From the NCBI GenBank assembly GCA_035310015.1, contig DATGEO010000138.1, forward strand, positions 1-37,414: a DNA stretch of 37,414 nucleotides, read 5' to 3'. The DNA comes from DATGEO01 sp035310015 (lineage in GTDB: Bacteria > Chloroflexota > Dormibacteria > Dormibacterales > Dormibacteraceae). Of this stretch, positions 1-8,260 are shown piece after piece. The translations under genes were made by a program, and so were the position numbers. The notes under the pieces are model-generated. The model searched no databases, was not told the origin of the DNA, and saw only the letters and a list, made by a program, of their open reading frames with translations. Numbering within the stretch: the stretch's first letter is position 1; every line of letters starts with the position of its first letter.

Positions 1-748
1 TCATGTCGCGCATCGCGCTAGGCACCCCTGACATCTCGAATGCGACGTCGAAGCCTTCCTTCATCCCCAGCTCGCGCTGCACGTCGGGCAGCGTCTCGCG
101 CCGCACGTCGACCGCACGGGTCACACCCACCTTGCGAGCCAGCTCGAGCCGGTAGTCGCTCACGTCGGTCACGACGACGAACCGCGCCCCGTTGTGGCGC
201 GCCACCATCGCGGCCATCAGCCCGATGGGGCCGGCGCCGGTGACGAGCACGTCCTCGGCCACCACCGAGAACTGGCCGGCGGTGTGCACGGCGTTGCCGA
301 ACGGGTCGAAGATCGCGGCGACGTCGAGGTCGATCTTGATGAGGTGCGGCCACAGGTTGCCGGCCGGCATCACGATGTACTCGGCAAAGGCGCCGTCGCG
401 ATGCACGCCGATGCCGACGGTGTTGGCGCACAGCGCGCGCCGGCCGGCCATGCAGTTGCGGCACTTGCCGCACACGATGTGGCCCTCCGCGCCGACGAGC
501 TCGCCGACGTAGACCGATTCGACTCCCTCGCCCACCGCGGCCACCTCGCCCACGAACTCGTGGCCCACTACGAGCGGCGGATGGATCGTCTCCTGCGCCC
601 ACTCGTTCCAGGCCTCGATGTGCAGGTCGGTGCCGCAGATGCCCGTGCGCAGGACGCGGATCAGGACCTCGCCAGGACCTGCCTTCGGCTCAGGGACGTC
701 CCGCAGCCAGAGCCCCGGCGCAGCTTCAGCCTTGACCAGAGCTTTCAA
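1..748 (-). CDS. tdh: L-threonine 3-dehydrogenase (partial, C-terminus beyond left edge)
   Basis: Zinc-dependent medium-chain dehydrogenase that oxidises L-threonine to 2-amino-3-oxobutyrate with NAD. I translated 249 residues by hand from a TTG start; no ATG is available nearby. They follow E. coli Tdh closely: opening MKALVK, catalytic zinc residues C38 (TGICGTD) and H63-E64 (VGHE), four structural-zinc cysteines C93, C96, C99 and C107, the FDPFGNAVHTA segment, and the Rossmann loop GAGPIG at 171-176. The remaining 90 or so residues lie outside the window. It is the last visible gene of a leftward group and starts 25 bp after the epimerase stop, so co-transcription is likely. The usual partner kbl could lie further left but is not seen. 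Family assignment is strong; the exact start is less certain because no clear Shine-Dalgarno precedes the TTG. Confidence 0.9.
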   Translation of the reverse strand, partial: MKALVKAEAAPGLWLRDVPEPKAGPGEVLIRVLRTGICGTDLHIEAWNEWAQETIHPPLVVGHEFVGEVAAVGEGVESVYVGELVGAEGHIVCGKCRNCMAGRRALCANTVGIGVHRDGAFAEYIVMPAGNLWPHLIKIDLDVAAIFDPFGNAVHTAGQFSVVAEDVLVTGAGPIGLMAAMVARHNGARFVVVTDVSDYRLELARKVGVTRAVDVRRETLPDVQRELGMKEGFDVAFEMSGVPSAMRDM

Positions 749-773
749 GAGTCGAGCGCCCGCAACGAGCCGC

Positions 774-1703
774 CTACGCGCTCTGGGTCGCGGCCGACTT
801 GCCCGCGGCGACGAGAGTGCTCAGCCACGGCGCAAGCAGCGGCATCTCCTGCTCGAAGCTGCCGGTCGCGGGCGACCAGGTCAGCTCGCGGCGGGAGAAC
901 GAGTCGTCGTACTGGTGCGGCTTGCCGATGACATCGACAGCGTAGACGCCCGGCCAGACGAGCGCCCCGCTCGGGGTGATGATCTCCTCGCCCAGCCCAC
1001 GCAGGAATGCAAGGTCGTACGGCAGCGGACCGATCTCGCAGGGGATCTCCAGAGTCCGCGCGGCGAGCTCGAGGAAGTCTCGCCACGTCGACTCGAAGCC
1101 GGTGATCAGGTAGCTGTGCCACGGGCGTCCGCGCTCCGCGGCGGCAAGACATGCGCGGCCGACGTCGGCGGCCGTGATGAACGTCTGGGCCGCCCGTGCG
1201 CCGCCCGGCAGCCACGTCCGGCCGCGCGCGATCCCGAGCATCAGGCGCGGGAGGAGCCAGTCTTCGCCGATTCCGAAGACACGCGCCGGCCGCAGCACCA
1301 CCACCTCGACGCCGTCCGCGTTGTCGAAAAGCCAGCTCTCCTCCATCAGCTTCAGCTTCTCGTAGGCGTGCGCGGGCTTCAGCTCGGCCTTCTCGTTGAT
1401 GCGCTTGAAGTGGTCCGGCCCGTACACGTCGGCTGTCGACACGTGGACGATGCGGCGGACGCCGGCGTGGCGTGCGGCCTCGACCACGCGTGGCAGCAGC
1501 GGCGGAGGTCGGCGGCGGTAGCGCAGGCGCCGGGCCGGCGACCAGGACTGCGCGCACACGTGCACGATCTCGGTCCCGCGCATCGCATCGGTGAGCGTCT
1601 CCGCGTCGGAGTCAGCTCCGAGCTGGATGACCGGGACGTCCTCGGCCAGGGTCCGCGACACGTGGTCGCCGAGAAACTCGCCCGCGCCGATGACGAGGTG
1701 CAA
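774..1703 (-). CDS. NAD(P)-dependent epimerase/dehydratase (extended SDR)
   Basis: 309-residue extended short-chain dehydrogenase/reductase. The N-terminus has a glycine loop GAGEFLG at residues 6-12, followed by an STADVYGP segment near 90 and an active-site YEKLK (YxxxK) near 115. The middle VLRPARVFG and the C-terminal substrate region fit nucleotide-sugar epimerases or 3-beta-hydroxysteroid-type reductases. The substrate cannot be read from the sequence. The start is TTG, chosen because an AAGGGA Shine-Dalgarno-like run lies about 8 bases upstream and the glycine loop begins almost at once. It lies between a PlsC-like acyltransferase and threonine dehydrogenase on the same strand. The lipid and hydrolase neighbours hint at envelope or lipid metabolism, but that is inference. 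Confidence 0.8.
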   Translation of the reverse strand: MHLVIGAGEFLGDHVSRTLAEDVPVIQLGADSDAETLTDAMRGTEIVHVCAQSWSPARRLRYRRRPPPLLPRVVEAARHAGVRRIVHVSTADVYGPDHFKRINEKAELKPAHAYEKLKLMEESWLFDNADGVEVVVLRPARVFGIGEDWLLPRLMLGIARGRTWLPGGARAAQTFITAADVGRACLAAAERGRPWHSYLITGFESTWRDFLELAARTLEIPCEIGPLPYDLAFLRGLGEEIITPSGALVWPGVYAVDVIGKPHQYDDSFSRRELTWSPATGSFEQEMPLLAPWLSTLVAAGKSAATQSA

Positions 1704-1753
1704 TCAGTGAGTCCCTTCCTGGATTCGCTTGCCAACCATTGGGCCGACCGATT

Positions 1754-2329
1754 CTAGTTCGCCGGGCGCCGCCTTCTGACCAGGCTGGACGCGATCGCCT
1801 GGCGCACGTTCTCGACCATCTGCGCCACCCGCCGGCTCAGCGCCCACCACGCCGGAGGGTCGGGCAGGATCGGCGGCGCTATCGACACGTCGATCCGCCG
1901 AAAGGGAAAGAGGTAATCGGTGCCGCGCACCGACACCGGGCAGACGGGCACACCCGCCTGGAGCGCGAAGTAGCCGATGCCGGTCTTCAGCTGCCGGATG
2001 GCGCGTCCCTTCGAATAGCGGCCCTCCGGGAACATGAGCATCACGCCGCCGCGGGCGAGGATCTGGTAGACGGTGCGCACGCCGGCCTCGTCGAGCTCGC
2101 CGCGCGCGGGCGAGATCGGAAACACGCCGATCAGCGGGAGGAGGCGGCGCTTCCACGCCCGGTTGAAGACCGTCTCCCGCTTGGCCATCGTGTAGACCAT
2201 CGGGGTCTCCGGGAAGAAGGGGATGATGAAACCCGGGTCGAACCAGGCCTGATGGTTGGCGGCGATGATGAACGGCGGCTTGGGGATGTTCTCGAGGCCG
2301 GTCAGCGTGATGCGGAACAGGTGCAGCAC
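1754..2329 (-). CDS. PlsC-like 1-acyl-glycerol-3-phosphate acyltransferase
   Basis: Membrane-associated acyltransferase that would transfer an acyl chain to lysophosphatidate or a similar acceptor. Family motifs are in order: NHQAWFDP (motif I, NHx4D) near residue 25, FPEGRYSKG (motif III) near 100, and VPVCPVSV (motif IV) near 126. From the GTG used here it is 191 residues. The frame stays open upstream to about 2480 and there encodes RLYRFIRRLARWLVLHLF, a basic, hydrophobic stretch typical of PlsC N-termini. The real start is therefore probably upstream, but no ATG, GTG or TTG exists there; a CTG at 2449 is one candidate. It follows the alpha/beta hydrolase on the same strand and precedes the epimerase. 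Function at family level is secure; the 5' end is not. Confidence 0.82.
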   Translation of the reverse strand: MLHLFRITLTGLENIPKPPFIIAANHQAWFDPGFIIPFFPETPMVYTMAKRETVFNRAWKRRLLPLIGVFPISPARGELDEAGVRTVYQILARGGVMLMFPEGRYSKGRAIRQLKTGIGYFALQAGVPVCPVSVRGTDYLFPFRRIDVSIAPPILPDPPAWWALSRRVAQMVENVRQAIASSLVRRRRPAN

Positions 2330-2480
2330 GAGCCAGCGCGCCAGCCGGCGGATGAAGCGATACAGGCGCGGCGGGTGCGTCGGGTCGGGATGGACGAGCG
2401 GGTCGAGCGGCGCGGCGACCAGCGCCCGGAACTCGGGGCCGGTGTACAGCCGCGCCGGGCGAGAGGGTTCGGCCGGGTCG

Positions 2481-3383
2481 TCAGGCGAGGAAGTCGTGGA
2501 GGACGCGGTTGAACTCCTCGGGCCGTTCGGCCTGCGGTGTGTGCCCGGCGCCTTCGATCACGGCAAGCCGGCAGTCGGAGATGATCGCGTGCGCCCGGGT
2601 CGCGTGCTCCAGCGGAAACAGCGGATCGTTGGAGCCCCAGATGAGCTGCACGGGAATCCGCAGCTCTCGAAGGCGCGCGGTCACGTCGTGCTGGCCGCCC
2701 AGCAGCGCCCGGGGATGGACGAGCGACCGGACGGTCGACAGGTACGCGTTGTGGAAGTCGTCCGTCTCGTAAAGCTCGCGCAGGTCGGCCAGGTAGGCGT
2801 CGTCCATCACCTTTTCGAGATCCGAGCTCGAGCCCGCGAATCGCCCCGCGACCCTGCGAATCGTCCGCGGGGACGCCCACCGGAGGGCGCCGCGCGTGAA
2901 CCGCATGACCGCCTCGCCGACGTGCGGGACGGTCACGAGGCCGTATGCCATCTGCGCCATCTGCGGCTTCGGACGGCCGAGCCCGAGCGCATCGACGAGC
3001 ACCAGCCGGCGCACGAGCTGCGGCTGCTCGAGCGCAAGCTCGAGTGCGACGCGGCCGCCAAGTGAGGCGCCGACGACCGCCGCCCTCCCCAGCCCGCGCT
3101 CTTCCATGTAGCGGCGGACGAAGTCGGCGAAGTAGCGGATCGTGTACCTCACGCGCGGCTTTCCGGTGCGGCCGTATCCGGGCAGGTCGGGCGCGAAGAC
3201 GCTATGTCGCGCGGCCACGCTCTCGAGGTTGAAGCGCCACTCCATGTACCCCGACGAGCCGAGGCCGTGGATGAACACCACGGGCGTCCCGTGGCCGCCG
3301 TGGAGCTCGTGCACAAGGAGGTCGCCGATTTCGATCTCGCCTGAGCGCACCACGCGCGACGTCCCGGCCACAGCCCCGATCAC
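2481..3383 (-). CDS. alpha/beta-fold hydrolase
   Basis: 300-residue alpha/beta hydrolase. The oxyanion-hole motif FIHGLGSSG lies near residues 37-45, the nucleophile elbow VGASLGG near 122-128, an acid-residue candidate in IWGSNDPLF, and the catalytic histidine in EGAGHTPQAERPEEF close to the C-terminus. The complete triad implies an active esterase, lipase or C-C hydrolase, but the substrate is unknown. The start is GTG, about 15 residues before the first beta strand. It is the first gene of a leftward group with plsC, the epimerase and tdh. Upstream lies a 217-bp spacer holding a hairpin and one copy of a dispersed repeat, where its promoter should also be. Confidence 0.85.
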   Translation of the reverse strand: MIGAVAGTSRVVRSGEIEIGDLLVHELHGGHGTPVVFIHGLGSSGYMEWRFNLESVAARHSVFAPDLPGYGRTGKPRVRYTIRYFADFVRRYMEERGLGRAAVVGASLGGRVALELALEQPQLVRRLVLVDALGLGRPKPQMAQMAYGLVTVPHVGEAVMRFTRGALRWASPRTIRRVAGRFAGSSSDLEKVMDDAYLADLRELYETDDFHNAYLSTVRSLVHPRALLGGQHDVTARLRELRIPVQLIWGSNDPLFPLEHATRAHAIISDCRLAVIEGAGHTPQAERPEEFNRVLHDFLA

Positions 3384-3448
3384 ACCGGCAGTCTAGGAGC
3401 CGCGACCGAGTTCCGCGCCGGATCTTCAGCGCCCATGCGGCCCACAGC

Positions 3449-3469
3449 CCCCATGCCAAAGGCATGGGG
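3449..3469. terminator. perfect 9-bp GC-rich hairpin, possible terminator
   Basis: CCCCATGCC at 3449-3457 and GGCATGGGG at 3461-3469 pair perfectly around an AAA loop. It lies between the stop of the S51 peptidase gene (3601) and the start of the alpha/beta hydrolase (3383), both leftward, where a terminator would be expected. No T-run follows on either strand, so rho-independent activity is uncertain. Confidence 0.45.
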
Positions 3470-3486
3470 ACCCCGAGTAGGATCCG

Positions 3487-3597
3487 CTGCTCACTCACGA
3501 ATCATCCCGATGCGCTCGCTCCGCTGCTCGTCGCTTCCTGCTGGGTTCCCTACGCGCAGCGTGGGGGAGCCCCTGGATCGCCGAATCTCTCGTCGCG
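3487..3597 (+). repeat. dispersed intergenic repeat, copy A
   Basis: This segment matches the reverse strand of 9057-9144. Shared blocks in order are CTGCTC-CTCACGAAT, then GCGCTCGCT-CGCTGCTCGTCGCTTC with one mismatch, a variable middle about 20 bp longer in this copy, and CTGGATCGCC-AATCTC. Both copies lie in spacers between leftward genes, just before the 5' end of a leftward gene or just after a stop. Function is unknown. Confidence 0.75.
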
Positions 3598-3600
3598 GAC

Positions 3601-4317
3601 TCAGCCGCAGCTCCTTATGGCAGGCTGCGGCAATCCCGTGATTTCGCTGCCGCTGGGAAAGGTGGCGGTGTCTTTCTTGATCACAGTCACGTTGCCGGGT
3701 CCCATGGCCCGCCACCGGCCGTCCCGCCAAACCGCCGCCGAGCGCTCGTCGATCCCGACGAGGGTGAGGCCCGGAAGCTCGCGCTGCGCGGATTCGATCC
3801 AGCGGTGGCCGAAAGTGTCGAAGTGCGGGAGCACCGCCGAACCGGGCACGACGCCCAGCGCGTCGGCCGGCCGGCGCTCGAAGCGGTTTGGCCAAGTGCG
3901 GCGGATCAGCGATTGCGCGCACAGCGCCATCGCGCCCGCCGACGAGCCGGCGAGCACCGCGCCGTCGTTCCACGCCTCGAAGATCGCCGACCACACCCGG
4001 GACTCGCGCAGGACCTCCGCGACGTGGCCGGGGTCGCCGCCGACGAGGTAGAAGAACCCGCCGGCGCGCGCCTGCTCGGCGAGCTGCTTCGAGTTCGCGT
4101 CCGTGCGCTTCAGCACCGGCAGCTCCTCGAGGTGCAGCCCCAACCGCCCGAACCAGCTCGTGGCATGCGCGATCGCCTGGTCGGGACCCTGGCGCGCCGC
4201 CGCCGTCGGGACCACGAAAGCCGGACCGGAGCCCACCGCCTCGACCATGAGCCGGTCCTGCTGTTCGTTCCCGGGCTTGAACTCGTCACCGCCCACGAGC
4301 GCGAGCAATCCGGGCAC
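3601..4317 (-). CDS. peptidase S51 / cyanophycinase-like protein
   Basis: Class-I-amidotransferase-fold serine peptidase of the S51 family (dipeptidase E / cyanophycinase). These enzymes cleave Asp-X or beta-Asp-Arg dipeptides in the cytoplasm. The nucleophile elbow is AGSSAGAMAL, preceded by GGDPGHVAEVL, which matches the GGNTxxLL-type loop. Later HFDTFGHRW and GIDERSAAVW fit the usual histidine and active-site context. From the GTG used here it is about 238 residues, normal for the family, and the first strand LLALVGGDEF starts at once. An upstream ATG at 4350 would overlap the divergent gltX start by 22 bp and adds only an Arg/Pro/Tyr-rich tail. No cyanophycin synthetase is in the window, so a general dipeptidase role is as likely. 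Confidence 0.8.
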   Translation of the reverse strand: MPGLLALVGGDEFKPGNEQQDRLMVEAVGSGPAFVVPTAAARQGPDQAIAHATSWFGRLGLHLEELPVLKRTDANSKQLAEQARAGGFFYLVGGDPGHVAEVLRESRVWSAIFEAWNDGAVLAGSSAGAMALCAQSLIRRTWPNRFERRPADALGVVPGSAVLPHFDTFGHRWIESAQRELPGLTLVGIDERSAAVWRDGRWRAMGPGNVTVIKKDTATFPSGSEITGLPQPAIRSCG

Positions 4318-4328
4318 GTAAGTAGAGT

Positions 4329-5723
4329 ATGGCCGTGCCCGACGAGTCATCGGTGCGGGTGCGCATCGCTCCGAGCCCGACCGGCTTCGCCCACCTCGGA
4401 ACCGCCAGCACCGCCCTCTACAACGTGCTGTTCGCGCGCCGCGAAGGCGGAACGTTCGTGCTGCGGGTCGACGACACCGACGTGCAGCGCAACCGCGACG
4501 AGTACGAGCACGTCATCTACGAGGCGCTGCACTGGCTGGGGCTCGACTGGGACGAGGGGCCGGACAAGGGCGGGCCGCACGGTCCGTACCGCCAGTCCGA
4601 GCGGTTGGACCTCTACAAGCGGGCAGCGCAGAAGCTGCTCGACTCGAAGAGCGCTTACCGCTGCTACTGCACCAAGGAGGAGCTCGACGCCGAGCGCCGC
4701 GCGGCGCAGGTCGCGAAGCGGCCGTACGTCTACTCGCGTCGCTGCTTGACCAACCCGCCGGAAGGCCGCACCGAGTTCGCCGTCCGGTTCCATGTCCCCG
4801 GGGGCGACGTCGTCTTCAAGGACATGATCCGCGGCGAGATGCGTTTCGACTCGGGACTGTTCGGCGACTTCATCATCGTCAAGTCCGACGGCTTTCCGAC
4901 CTACAACTTCGCGAGCCCGATCGACGACGCGACCATGGCGATCACGCACGTGATCCGCGGCGAGGAGCACCTGCCCAACACGCCGTATCAGCTGCTCATC
5001 GTCGACGCGCTCGGCTACACGCGACCGCACGCATTCGCGCACATGCCGCTGATCCTCGCGCCCGACGGTGGCAAGCTGTCGAAGCGCAAGCACCCCGAGG
5101 CGAACCTCGTGCTCTACCGCGAGCAGGGCTACCTGCCCGAGGCGATGGTCAACTACCTCGCCCTGCTGGGATGGAACCCGGGCAGCGAACGCGAGATCTT
5201 CTCCTTCCACGAGCTGGTGCAGGAGTTCTCGTTCGAGCGCGTGCAGCACGGGGGCGCGCGCTTCGATCACAAGAAGCTCGACTGGATTCAGAAGCAGTGG
5301 GTGCAGGGGCTGACTGACGAGGACCTCGGGAAGCGGCTCGAGCCGTTCGTGCCACAGCTGGACAGCGCGACACTCGCACGCGCGGCGGGACCGCTGAAGA
5401 CACGCGTCGCGGCGCTCGCCCAGGCCAAGGAATTGCTCGAGTACCTTTGGAGCGACCCGCCCGCGCCACAGCTCTCGGACGTAGACCGGGAGCGGCTCAG
5501 GCCGGCGGCGGGCGCGCTGTCGCTAGTCCAGGACTGGAAGCCCGAGCCGATCCACGAGGTCCTCGAGCAGGTCGCCCTCTCGGCGGGCCTGAAACTCAAC
5601 GACGTATACATGCCTGTGCGCCTCGCGGTGACCGGGAAACGGATCTCCCCGCCCATCGGCGACACGCTCGCGCTGCTGCCGAAGGAGACCGCGATGGCGC
5701 GCGTCACGCGAGCCATGGGATGA
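4329..5723 (+). CDS. gltX: glutamyl-tRNA synthetase
   Basis: Class I aminoacyl-tRNA synthetase that charges tRNA-Glu. In 464 residues it has the signature PSPTGFAHLGT (15-25, HIGH equivalent HLGT), the D-D-T-D motif after the first strand, zinc-type cysteines C112, C114 and C139 with CxCx24C spacing, and the KMSKS-equivalent KLSKR at 249-253. The alpha-helical anticodon-binding region follows. The usual fourth zinc ligand after C139 is not obvious. The discriminating or non-discriminating state cannot be decided by eye. Its stop codon overlaps the start of lgt by four bases, so the two are translationally coupled. The upstream 11-bp gap to the divergent S51 gene means that promoters overlap coding sequence. 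Confidence 0.96.
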   Translation: MAVPDESSVRVRIAPSPTGFAHLGTASTALYNVLFARREGGTFVLRVDDTDVQRNRDEYEHVIYEALHWLGLDWDEGPDKGGPHGPYRQSERLDLYKRAAQKLLDSKSAYRCYCTKEELDAERRAAQVAKRPYVYSRRCLTNPPEGRTEFAVRFHVPGGDVVFKDMIRGEMRFDSGLFGDFIIVKSDGFPTYNFASPIDDATMAITHVIRGEEHLPNTPYQLLIVDALGYTRPHAFAHMPLILAPDGGKLSKRKHPEANLVLYREQGYLPEAMVNYLALLGWNPGSEREIFSFHELVQEFSFERVQHGGARFDHKKLDWIQKQWVQGLTDEDLGKRLEPFVPQLDSATLARAAGPLKTRVAALAQAKELLEYLWSDPPAPQLSDVDRERLRPAAGALSLVQDWKPEPIHEVLEQVALSAGLKLNDVYMPVRLAVTGKRISPPIGDTLALLPKETAMARVTRAMG

Positions 5724-6565
5724 ACCTGCTGACAGCGATTCCACTCACCATCGTCATCGACCTCGAGCCGAACATCTTTCACATCGGCCCGTTCGTGATC
5801 ACCTGGCACGGCGTGTTCGCCGTGCTCGGCATCCTCGCCGCCGCGCGCCTGGGCGTGTGGCTGCTCGGCAAGGATGCGGTCGACGTGCGCCGCGCCGGCG
5901 ACGGCGTCGTGTGGATGGTCGTGATCGGCCTCATCGGCGCGCGTCTCCTCTACGTGTGGGAGAACAACCAGCTGTTCCAGGGGCAGTGGCTGCGCGTCTT
6001 TGCGCTGACCGAAGGCGGCATCAGCCAGTGGGGCGGCCTCTTCGGGGCGATGGTCGGCGCGTTCGTGTGGGCGCGGCGCTCGCACACGCCGTTCTGGAAG
6101 CTCATCGACGCGGGCGGAGCGGGCGCGATGATCGGCCTCGCGATCGGCCGCATCGGCGACGTGATCAACGGCGAGCACCACGGCACTCCGACGACGCTCC
6201 CGTGGGGCGTCGAGTACGTGAACCCCGACACGCTCGGGCAGCCGGGCCAGGTGGTGCACCCCGAGGTCGCCTACGAGATGATCCTCACCCTCGGCCTGCT
6301 GGCTCTCATCCTTCCCTTCCACCAGTGGCTCAAGGCCCGGCTGCCGGACGGGGTGGTCGGGCTGATCTATCTCGGGCTCTACGCCCTCGGCCGGTTCTGG
6401 CTGAGCTTCTTCCGCACCGACCCGTCGGTCTTCCTCGGCCTGCGCCAGGCGCAGCTCGCCTCCGCGCTGATGGTCATCATCGCGGTGATCGCGATCCCGA
6501 TCCTCCTGGCCCGAGGGCGCTCGCGACATGAAGAGCCAGCCGAGGCGCTTGTCGATAGTGCTTGA
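5720..6565 (+). CDS. lgt: prolipoprotein diacylglyceryl transferase
   Basis: Integral membrane enzyme that attaches diacylglycerol to the lipobox cysteine of prolipoproteins. The start ATG overlaps the gltX stop (ATGA), giving 281 residues; the frame stays open further upstream inside gltX, but that part is not Lgt-like. It has about seven hydrophobic segments, the TWHG motif near residue 29, GGISQWGGLFG near 95-105, and the Lgt signature GRIGDVINGEHHG near 150. In that signature the usual Asn-Phe is Asp-Val, while the key Arg, Asn and Glu remain. C-terminal YLGLYALGRFWLSFFRTD is typical. Its last 89 bases overlap the 3' end of the convergent DUF72 gene. A lipoprotein substrate is visible in this window at 35463-36455. 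Confidence 0.94.
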   Translation: MNLLTAIPLTIVIDLEPNIFHIGPFVITWHGVFAVLGILAAARLGVWLLGKDAVDVRRAGDGVVWMVVIGLIGARLLYVWENNQLFQGQWLRVFALTEGGISQWGGLFGAMVGAFVWARRSHTPFWKLIDAGGAGAMIGLAIGRIGDVINGEHHGTPTTLPWGVEYVNPDTLGQPGQVVHPEVAYEMILTLGLLALILPFHQWLKARLPDGVVGLIYLGLYALGRFWLSFFRTDPSVFLGLRQAQLASALMVIIAVIAIPILLARGRSRHEEPAEALVDSA

Positions 6566-7244
6566 AGTAGACATGCACGTCGTCGTGCGACCCGCACGCG
6601 CTGCGCAGCAGCGCGATCCACGGGTCGAGCGCGGGCTTCTTGTAGTCGCGGCGTAGGCGGAAGTAGGCGAACGGGCCGGTCTCGACGAGCGGAGCCTGCG
6701 GCCACTTCTCCTCGTCGGTGACGACCAGCGCGCCGGCGTGGCTCCGGATCACGGCGTAGGTCTCGTCGTGGAACCACGATTCGTGCCTGAACTCGCACGC
6801 GACCGCGCAGTCCAGGGCCGTGAGCAGCGAGTCGAGCAGACCGGCGTTGCGCCGGCGCGCGGGCGGGAACTGCAGCAGCACCGGCCCGCGGCGCTGGCCC
6901 AGTGGCGCCGTGCGCTCGGCGAACAGATGCGCCAGGCCGACGCGGTCGAATCCTTCGGCCGAGTACGTGAGGCCGCGGCTCGCCTTCAGGCAGAATCGGA
7001 ACTCCGGCGGCACCGTGGCCGCCCACTTCGCCATCGCCGCCGCCGGCGGCAGCCGGTAGAAGCTGCCGTTCAACTCGACGCCGTCGAGCTTGCTGGCGTA
7101 GAAGCCGAGCATCTTCGCGGCCGCCAGCGTCTTCGGATAGAACGCGCCCTTCCAGGTCGCATAGCTGAATCCCGACGTGCCGGCGTAAAGGGTCAGGAGA
7201 TCGCCGCTCGCTCTTTCATCACGCGCTCGTGGAGCTGCCCGCAT
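6477..7244 (-). CDS. DUF72 (YecE-like) family protein
   Basis: TIM-barrel-like DUF72 protein, about 255 residues. Opening LYAGTSGFSYATWKGAFYP, then LDGVELNGSFYRLP, FRFCLKASRG, LLQFPP, CEFRHESWF, LVVTDEEKWPQ and FAYFRLRR are in the family order. The biochemical role of DUF72 is unclear. Start choice is difficult: the conserved region begins right at the rlmN stop, and the nearest ordinary start in frame is the ATG at 7244, inside the end of rlmN with a 52-bp overlap. A CTG nearer the conserved region is possible. The C-terminal 30 residues are encoded opposite the end of lgt and resemble the family less, so the terminal part may be recent. It is the third gene of the MBL-rlmN-DUF72 run. Confidence 0.8.
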   Translation of the reverse strand: MRAAPRARDERASGDLLTLYAGTSGFSYATWKGAFYPKTLAAAKMLGFYASKLDGVELNGSFYRLPPAAAMAKWAATVPPEFRFCLKASRGLTYSAEGFDRVGLAHLFAERTAPLGQRRGPVLLQFPPARRRNAGLLDSLLTALDCAVACEFRHESWFHDETYAVIRSHAGALVVTDEEKWPQAPLVETGPFAYFRLRRDYKKPALDPWIALLRSACGSHDDVHVYFKHYRQAPRLALHVASALGPGGSGSRSPR

Positions 7245-8254
7245 GCGGCATCGGCCTCGCGACCGCGCGTGTCGCGCACGGTGACGTTGAGGCCCTCGGC
7301 CGCGACGAGCTCTTGGAATCGCCTTACGCCCTCTTTCGCCGGCGCGTGGTACGGCGTGCCGTCGACCGGGTTGAACGGGATGAGGTTCACGTGCGCGAGC
7401 TTGCGGCGGAGCAGCCTGCCCAGCTCCTTCGCGTCGCGCTCGGTGTCGTTCACGCCCGCGAGCATCACCCACTCATAGCTCACGCGCCTGCCGGTCTTGC
7501 TCGCGTAGCCCTGGGCCGCGGCGACAAGGTCGTTCACCGGGTACTTGCGATTGATCGGCACGAGCACGTCGCGCAGCTCGTCACGCGCCGCGTGCAGCGA
7601 GATCGCGAGCGTGACCGGCAGCTTCTCGGCGGCGAGCTGTTCGATGCGCGGGATGATTCCGCTCGTCGACAGCACGATGCGCCGCGGGCTGATGGCCAGC
7701 CGCTCGGGATCGCTGATGCGGCGCACGGATTCGATCACCGCCGGGTAGTTCACGAACGGCTCGCCCATGCCCATGAACACGACGTGCGACAGGCGGCGTC
7801 CTTCGCCCGCGAGCCTGCGCGCCGCGTCGATCGCCTGCTCCTCGATCTCGTGCGCCTTGAGGTTGCGGCCAAAGGGAAACTTTCCGGTCGCGCAGAACGG
7901 ACAGCCGACCGGACAGCCCGCCTGCGAGGAGATGCACAGCGTCGAGCGATCCGCGTAGCGCATCACCACCGCCTCGACCGTGTGGCCCCCGTCGAGCTCG
8001 AAGAGCGTCTTGGAGGTGAGGCCTGTGTCCGCCTCCGAGACCGCGACCGGCTTCAACGACGAGACCCGAAAGTCCTCGTCGAGGCGACCGCGCAGCGCGT
8101 TCGGGACGTCGCGCATGTCCGCGAACGAAGCTGCCCCGCGCGCGACCCAATCGAGGACCTGCCTGCGCCGGAACGCCGGCTCGCCCTGGGCGGCAAACCA
8201 GGCGTCGAGCTCGGCGGTCGGGAGCGAAAGGATCGAGGGCTTGGCTGCAGCCAT
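7193..8254 (-). CDS. rlmN: dual-specificity 23S rRNA/tRNA adenine C2-methyltransferase
   Basis: Radical-SAM methyltransferase that methylates C2 of A2503 in 23S rRNA and A37 in some tRNAs. The 353-residue protein has the 4Fe-4S motif CPVGCPFC (C114, C118, C121), the SAM-binding GMGEPFVN, LSTSGIIPRI, SLHAARDELRDVLVPINRKYP, and the C-terminal CGQLH with the second catalytic cysteine C338, which forms the methyl-thio intermediate. All expected residues are present and the length is normal. The start ATG lies 6 bp after the stop of the MBL-fold gene, indicating an operon, and its 3' end overlaps the DUF72 gene. Confidence 0.96.
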   Translation of the reverse strand: MAAAKPSILSLPTAELDAWFAAQGEPAFRRRQVLDWVARGAASFADMRDVPNALRGRLDEDFRVSSLKPVAVSEADTGLTSKTLFELDGGHTVEAVVMRYADRSTLCISSQAGCPVGCPFCATGKFPFGRNLKAHEIEEQAIDAARRLAGEGRRLSHVVFMGMGEPFVNYPAVIESVRRISDPERLAISPRRIVLSTSGIIPRIEQLAAEKLPVTLAISLHAARDELRDVLVPINRKYPVNDLVAAAQGYASKTGRRVSYEWVMLAGVNDTERDAKELGRLLRRKLAHVNLIPFNPVDGTPYHAPAKEGVRRFQELVAAEGLNVTVRDTRGREADAACGQLHERVMKERAAIS

Positions 8255-8260
8255 GGGCGC

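Noticed and set aside
5447..5719. Upstream extension of lgt inside gltX
   Set aside because: Translated residues are Arg/Ala-rich and unlike Lgt. The ATG overlapping the gltX stop gives the normal Lgt N-terminus.
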